A stretch of DNA of 5,667 bases, from contig NZ_CAJPNR010000068.1 in the NCBI RefSeq assembly GCF_905372115.1, positions 1 through 5,667 of the forward strand. The letters run 5' to 3'. Origin of the DNA: an uncultured Streptococcus sp. (lineage in GTDB: Bacteria > Bacillota > Bacilli > Lactobacillales > Streptococcaceae). Below, in pieces: positions 4,059 to 5,667 of the stretch. The position numbers were made by a program, and so were the translations under genes. The notes beneath the pieces are model-generated. The model ran no database searches. It saw nothing but the letters and a program-made list of their open reading frames with translations, and had not been told where the DNA came from. Every line of letters starts with the position of its first letter. The first letter of the stretch is position 1.

Positions 4059-5667
4059 ATGAAAACAGATATTGAAATTGCTCAAAGTGTTGAATTGCAG
4101 CCTATTGTTGATGTGGTGAAAAAAGTTGGCATCAACTATGACGACTTAGAATTATATGGTAAGTATAAGGCTAAGCTCAGCTTTGATAAAATTCGTGAGG
4201 TTGAAAAAAATCCTGTTGGCAAACTGATTTTGGTAACGGCAATCAATCCGACACCTGCTGGAGAAGGTAAATCTACCATTACGATTGGACTGGCTGACGC
4301 GCTTAACAAGATTGGCAAGAAAACTATGATTGCTATCCGGGAACCGTCTTTGGGGCCTGTGATGGGCATCAAGGGAGGAGCAGCTGGTGGCGGTCACGCG
4401 CAGGTTCTACCGATGGAAGACATTAACTTGCATTTTACTGGTGATATGCATGCCATCACGACAGCCAATAATGCCCTGTCAGCTCTTATCGATAATCATC
4501 TTCATCAGGGAAATGCACTGGGAATCGATCAGCGTCGTATTATCTGGAAGCGGGTGGTTGACCTGAATGACCGAGCTCTTCGCCACGTAACCGTTGGCTT
4601 AGGAAGTCCAGTTAACGGTATTCCGCGCGAAGATGGTTTTGACATTACTGTTGCATCTGAAATTATGGCGATTCTTTGCCTAGCTACGGATATTGAAGAT
4701 TTGAAAAAGCGCTTGGCTAACATTGTTATCGGTTATCGCTATGACCGCTCACCAGTCTATGTTCGTGACCTTGAGGTAGAAGGAGCCTTGGCTTTAGTCT
4801 TGAAAGATGCGATTAAGCCAAATCTTGTTCAGACTATTTACGGGACACCAGCCTTTGTTCATGGCGGTCCTTTTGCCAATATCGCTCATGGCTGTAACTC
4901 TGTTTTAGCGACTAGCACAGCGCTGCGCTTGGCCGATTATACAGTGACAGAATCAGGATTTGGTGCGGATCTTGGTGCTGAAAAATTCTTAGATATTAAA
5001 ACACCAAACTTACCAACTTCTCCAGATGCAGTAGTGATTGTTGCGACCTTGCGCGCCCTCAAGATGAATGGTGGAGTAGCTAAGGATGCACTTACAGAGG
5101 AGAATGTTGAGGCGGTCCGAGCTGGCTTTGCCAATCTCAAACGTCACGTTGAAAATATCCGCAAGTTCGGTATTCCAGTTGTAGTAGCTATCAATGAATT
5201 TGTCTCTGACACGGCTGCTGAAATTACAGCGCTTAAGGAACTTTGTGCAGAAATTAAGGTTCCAGTTGAGTTAGCTAGCGTCTGGGCTGATGGTGCCGAA
5301 GGTGGTGTATCTCTGGCTGAGACTGTAGTCAAAACCATTAATAAAGAACCTGCTCATTACACTCGCCTATATGATAATGATCTTTCTATTGAAGAAAAAA
5401 TAGAGAAAATTGTCAGAGAAATCTATCGTGGTTCAAAAGTGAACTTTGAGAAAAAAGCGCAGACTCAAATTCGAGAAATTGTCAAAAACGGCTGGGACAA
5501 GCTGCCAATCTGCATGGCTAAAACACAGTATAGCTTCTCAGACAATCCTGCTGCTCTGGGCGCGCCAGAAAATTTCGAAATTACCATTCGTGAATTGGTA
5601 CCAAAACTTGGGGCAGGCTTTATCGTGGCTTTGACAGGAGATGTCATGACCATGCCAGGATTGCCAA
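4059..5667 (+). CDS. fhs: Formate--tetrahydrofolate ligase, last ~20 codons outside window
   Basis: Cytosolic enzyme that makes 10-formyl-tetrahydrofolate from formate, THF and ATP, supplying one-carbon units for purine synthesis and initiator-tRNA formylation. In streptococci the formate comes largely from pyruvate formate-lyase. The frame is open from the ATG at 4059 to the right edge, 536 complete codons of the usual about 556. Visible motifs are the ATP-binding P-loop TPAGEGKST (65-73), EPSLGPVMGIKGGAAGGGH starting at residue 95, FTGD (126-129), FVHGGPFANIAHGCNS in the middle of the protein, ESGFGADLGAEKF, and near the right edge the conserved GDVMTMPGLP. The start follows AGAGGAG (4046-4052) by six bases. 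It is transcribed from its own extended -10 promoter with PurBox-like sites upstream. Nothing in the sequence looks broken. Confidence 0.97.
   Translation, partial: MKTDIEIAQSVELQPIVDVVKKVGINYDDLELYGKYKAKLSFDKIREVEKNPVGKLILVTAINPTPAGEGKSTITIGLADALNKIGKKTMIAIREPSLGPVMGIKGGAAGGGHAQVLPMEDINLHFTGDMHAITTANNALSALIDNHLHQGNALGIDQRRIIWKRVVDLNDRALRHVTVGLGSPVNGIPREDGFDITVASEIMAILCLATDIEDLKKRLANIVIGYRYDRSPVYVRDLEVEGALALVLKDAIKPNLVQTIYGTPAFVHGGPFANIAHGCNSVLATSTALRLADYTVTESGFGADLGAEKFLDIKTPNLPTSPDAVVIVATLRALKMNGGVAKDALTEENVEAVRAGFANLKRHVENIRKFGIPVVVAINEFVSDTAAEITALKELCAEIKVPVELASVWADGAEGGVSLAETVVKTINKEPAHYTRLYDNDLSIEEKIEKIVREIYRGSKVNFEKKAQTQIREIVKNGWDKLPICMAKTQYSFSDNPAALGAPENFEITIRELVPKLGAGFIVALTGDVMTMPGLP

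Noticed and set aside
4136..4397. Overlapping minus-strand frames opposite the fhs P-loop region
   Set aside because: Their composition is the mirror of the conserved fhs codons, with no ribosome site. The same holds for the minus-strand frames at 4529-4723, 4937-5140, 5144-5338 and 5465-5653.
1..5667. Novel defence system, mobile element, CRISPR array or structural RNA
   Set aside because: The coding space is filled by housekeeping genes plus one small membrane protein. No transposase, integrase, nuclease, array of repeats, tRNA-like fold or long terminal repeats were seen on either strand.

Overview
The window reads as chromosomal DNA of a low-GC Firmicute, most likely an oral-type Streptococcus. 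The evidence is gene content and order (separate coaB and coaC genes next to an ECF-type pantothenate S component, with fhs nearby), strong AGGAG-type ribosome binding sites, TGnTATAAT-type extended -10 promoters, and moderate GC (roughly 42-45 % in the housekeeping genes on sample lines). The species cannot be fixed from the sequence alone.

Left part (1-1260, minus strand): the first 381 codons of a large alpha-phosphoglucomutase (pgm/pgcA type), running off the left edge, with its own extended -10 promoter and a partial cre-like site over the start point. Middle part (1335-3174, minus strand): a compact coaB-coaC-panT operon. It carries the two central steps of coenzyme A synthesis (phosphopantothenate to phosphopantothenoylcysteine to phosphopantetheine) plus a membrane S component that probably brings in pantothenate. 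The genes are 8-11 nt apart or overlap, and a hairpin with a U-tract closes the operon. Together they form an uptake-plus-conversion module for pantothenate; pantothenate kinase and the later steps must lie elsewhere.

Right part (plus strand): an AT-rich (about 34 % GC) orphan gene for a small two-helix membrane protein (3308-3865), then a 193-nt control region, then fhs, the formate-tetrahydrofolate ligase that supplies 10-formyl-THF for purine synthesis, formyl-Met-tRNA and related one-carbon reactions. Its last ~20 codons are cut off by the right edge.

The most informative non-coding signals are these. First, there is a tandem pair of PurBox-like elements upstream of fhs. The second copy matches the lactococcal PurR box AWWWCCGAACWWT at every position and lies upstream of an extended -10 promoter with no good -35, which fits PurR-activated expression. 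Second, a 9-bp inverted repeat between coaB and the orphan gene places promoter hexamers on both strands over the same bases and may make the coaB transcript nearly leaderless. I found no mobile element, CRISPR array, tRNA or rRNA. The genes are otherwise ordinary housekeeping genes; the orphan membrane protein and the two control regions are the parts worth a second look.
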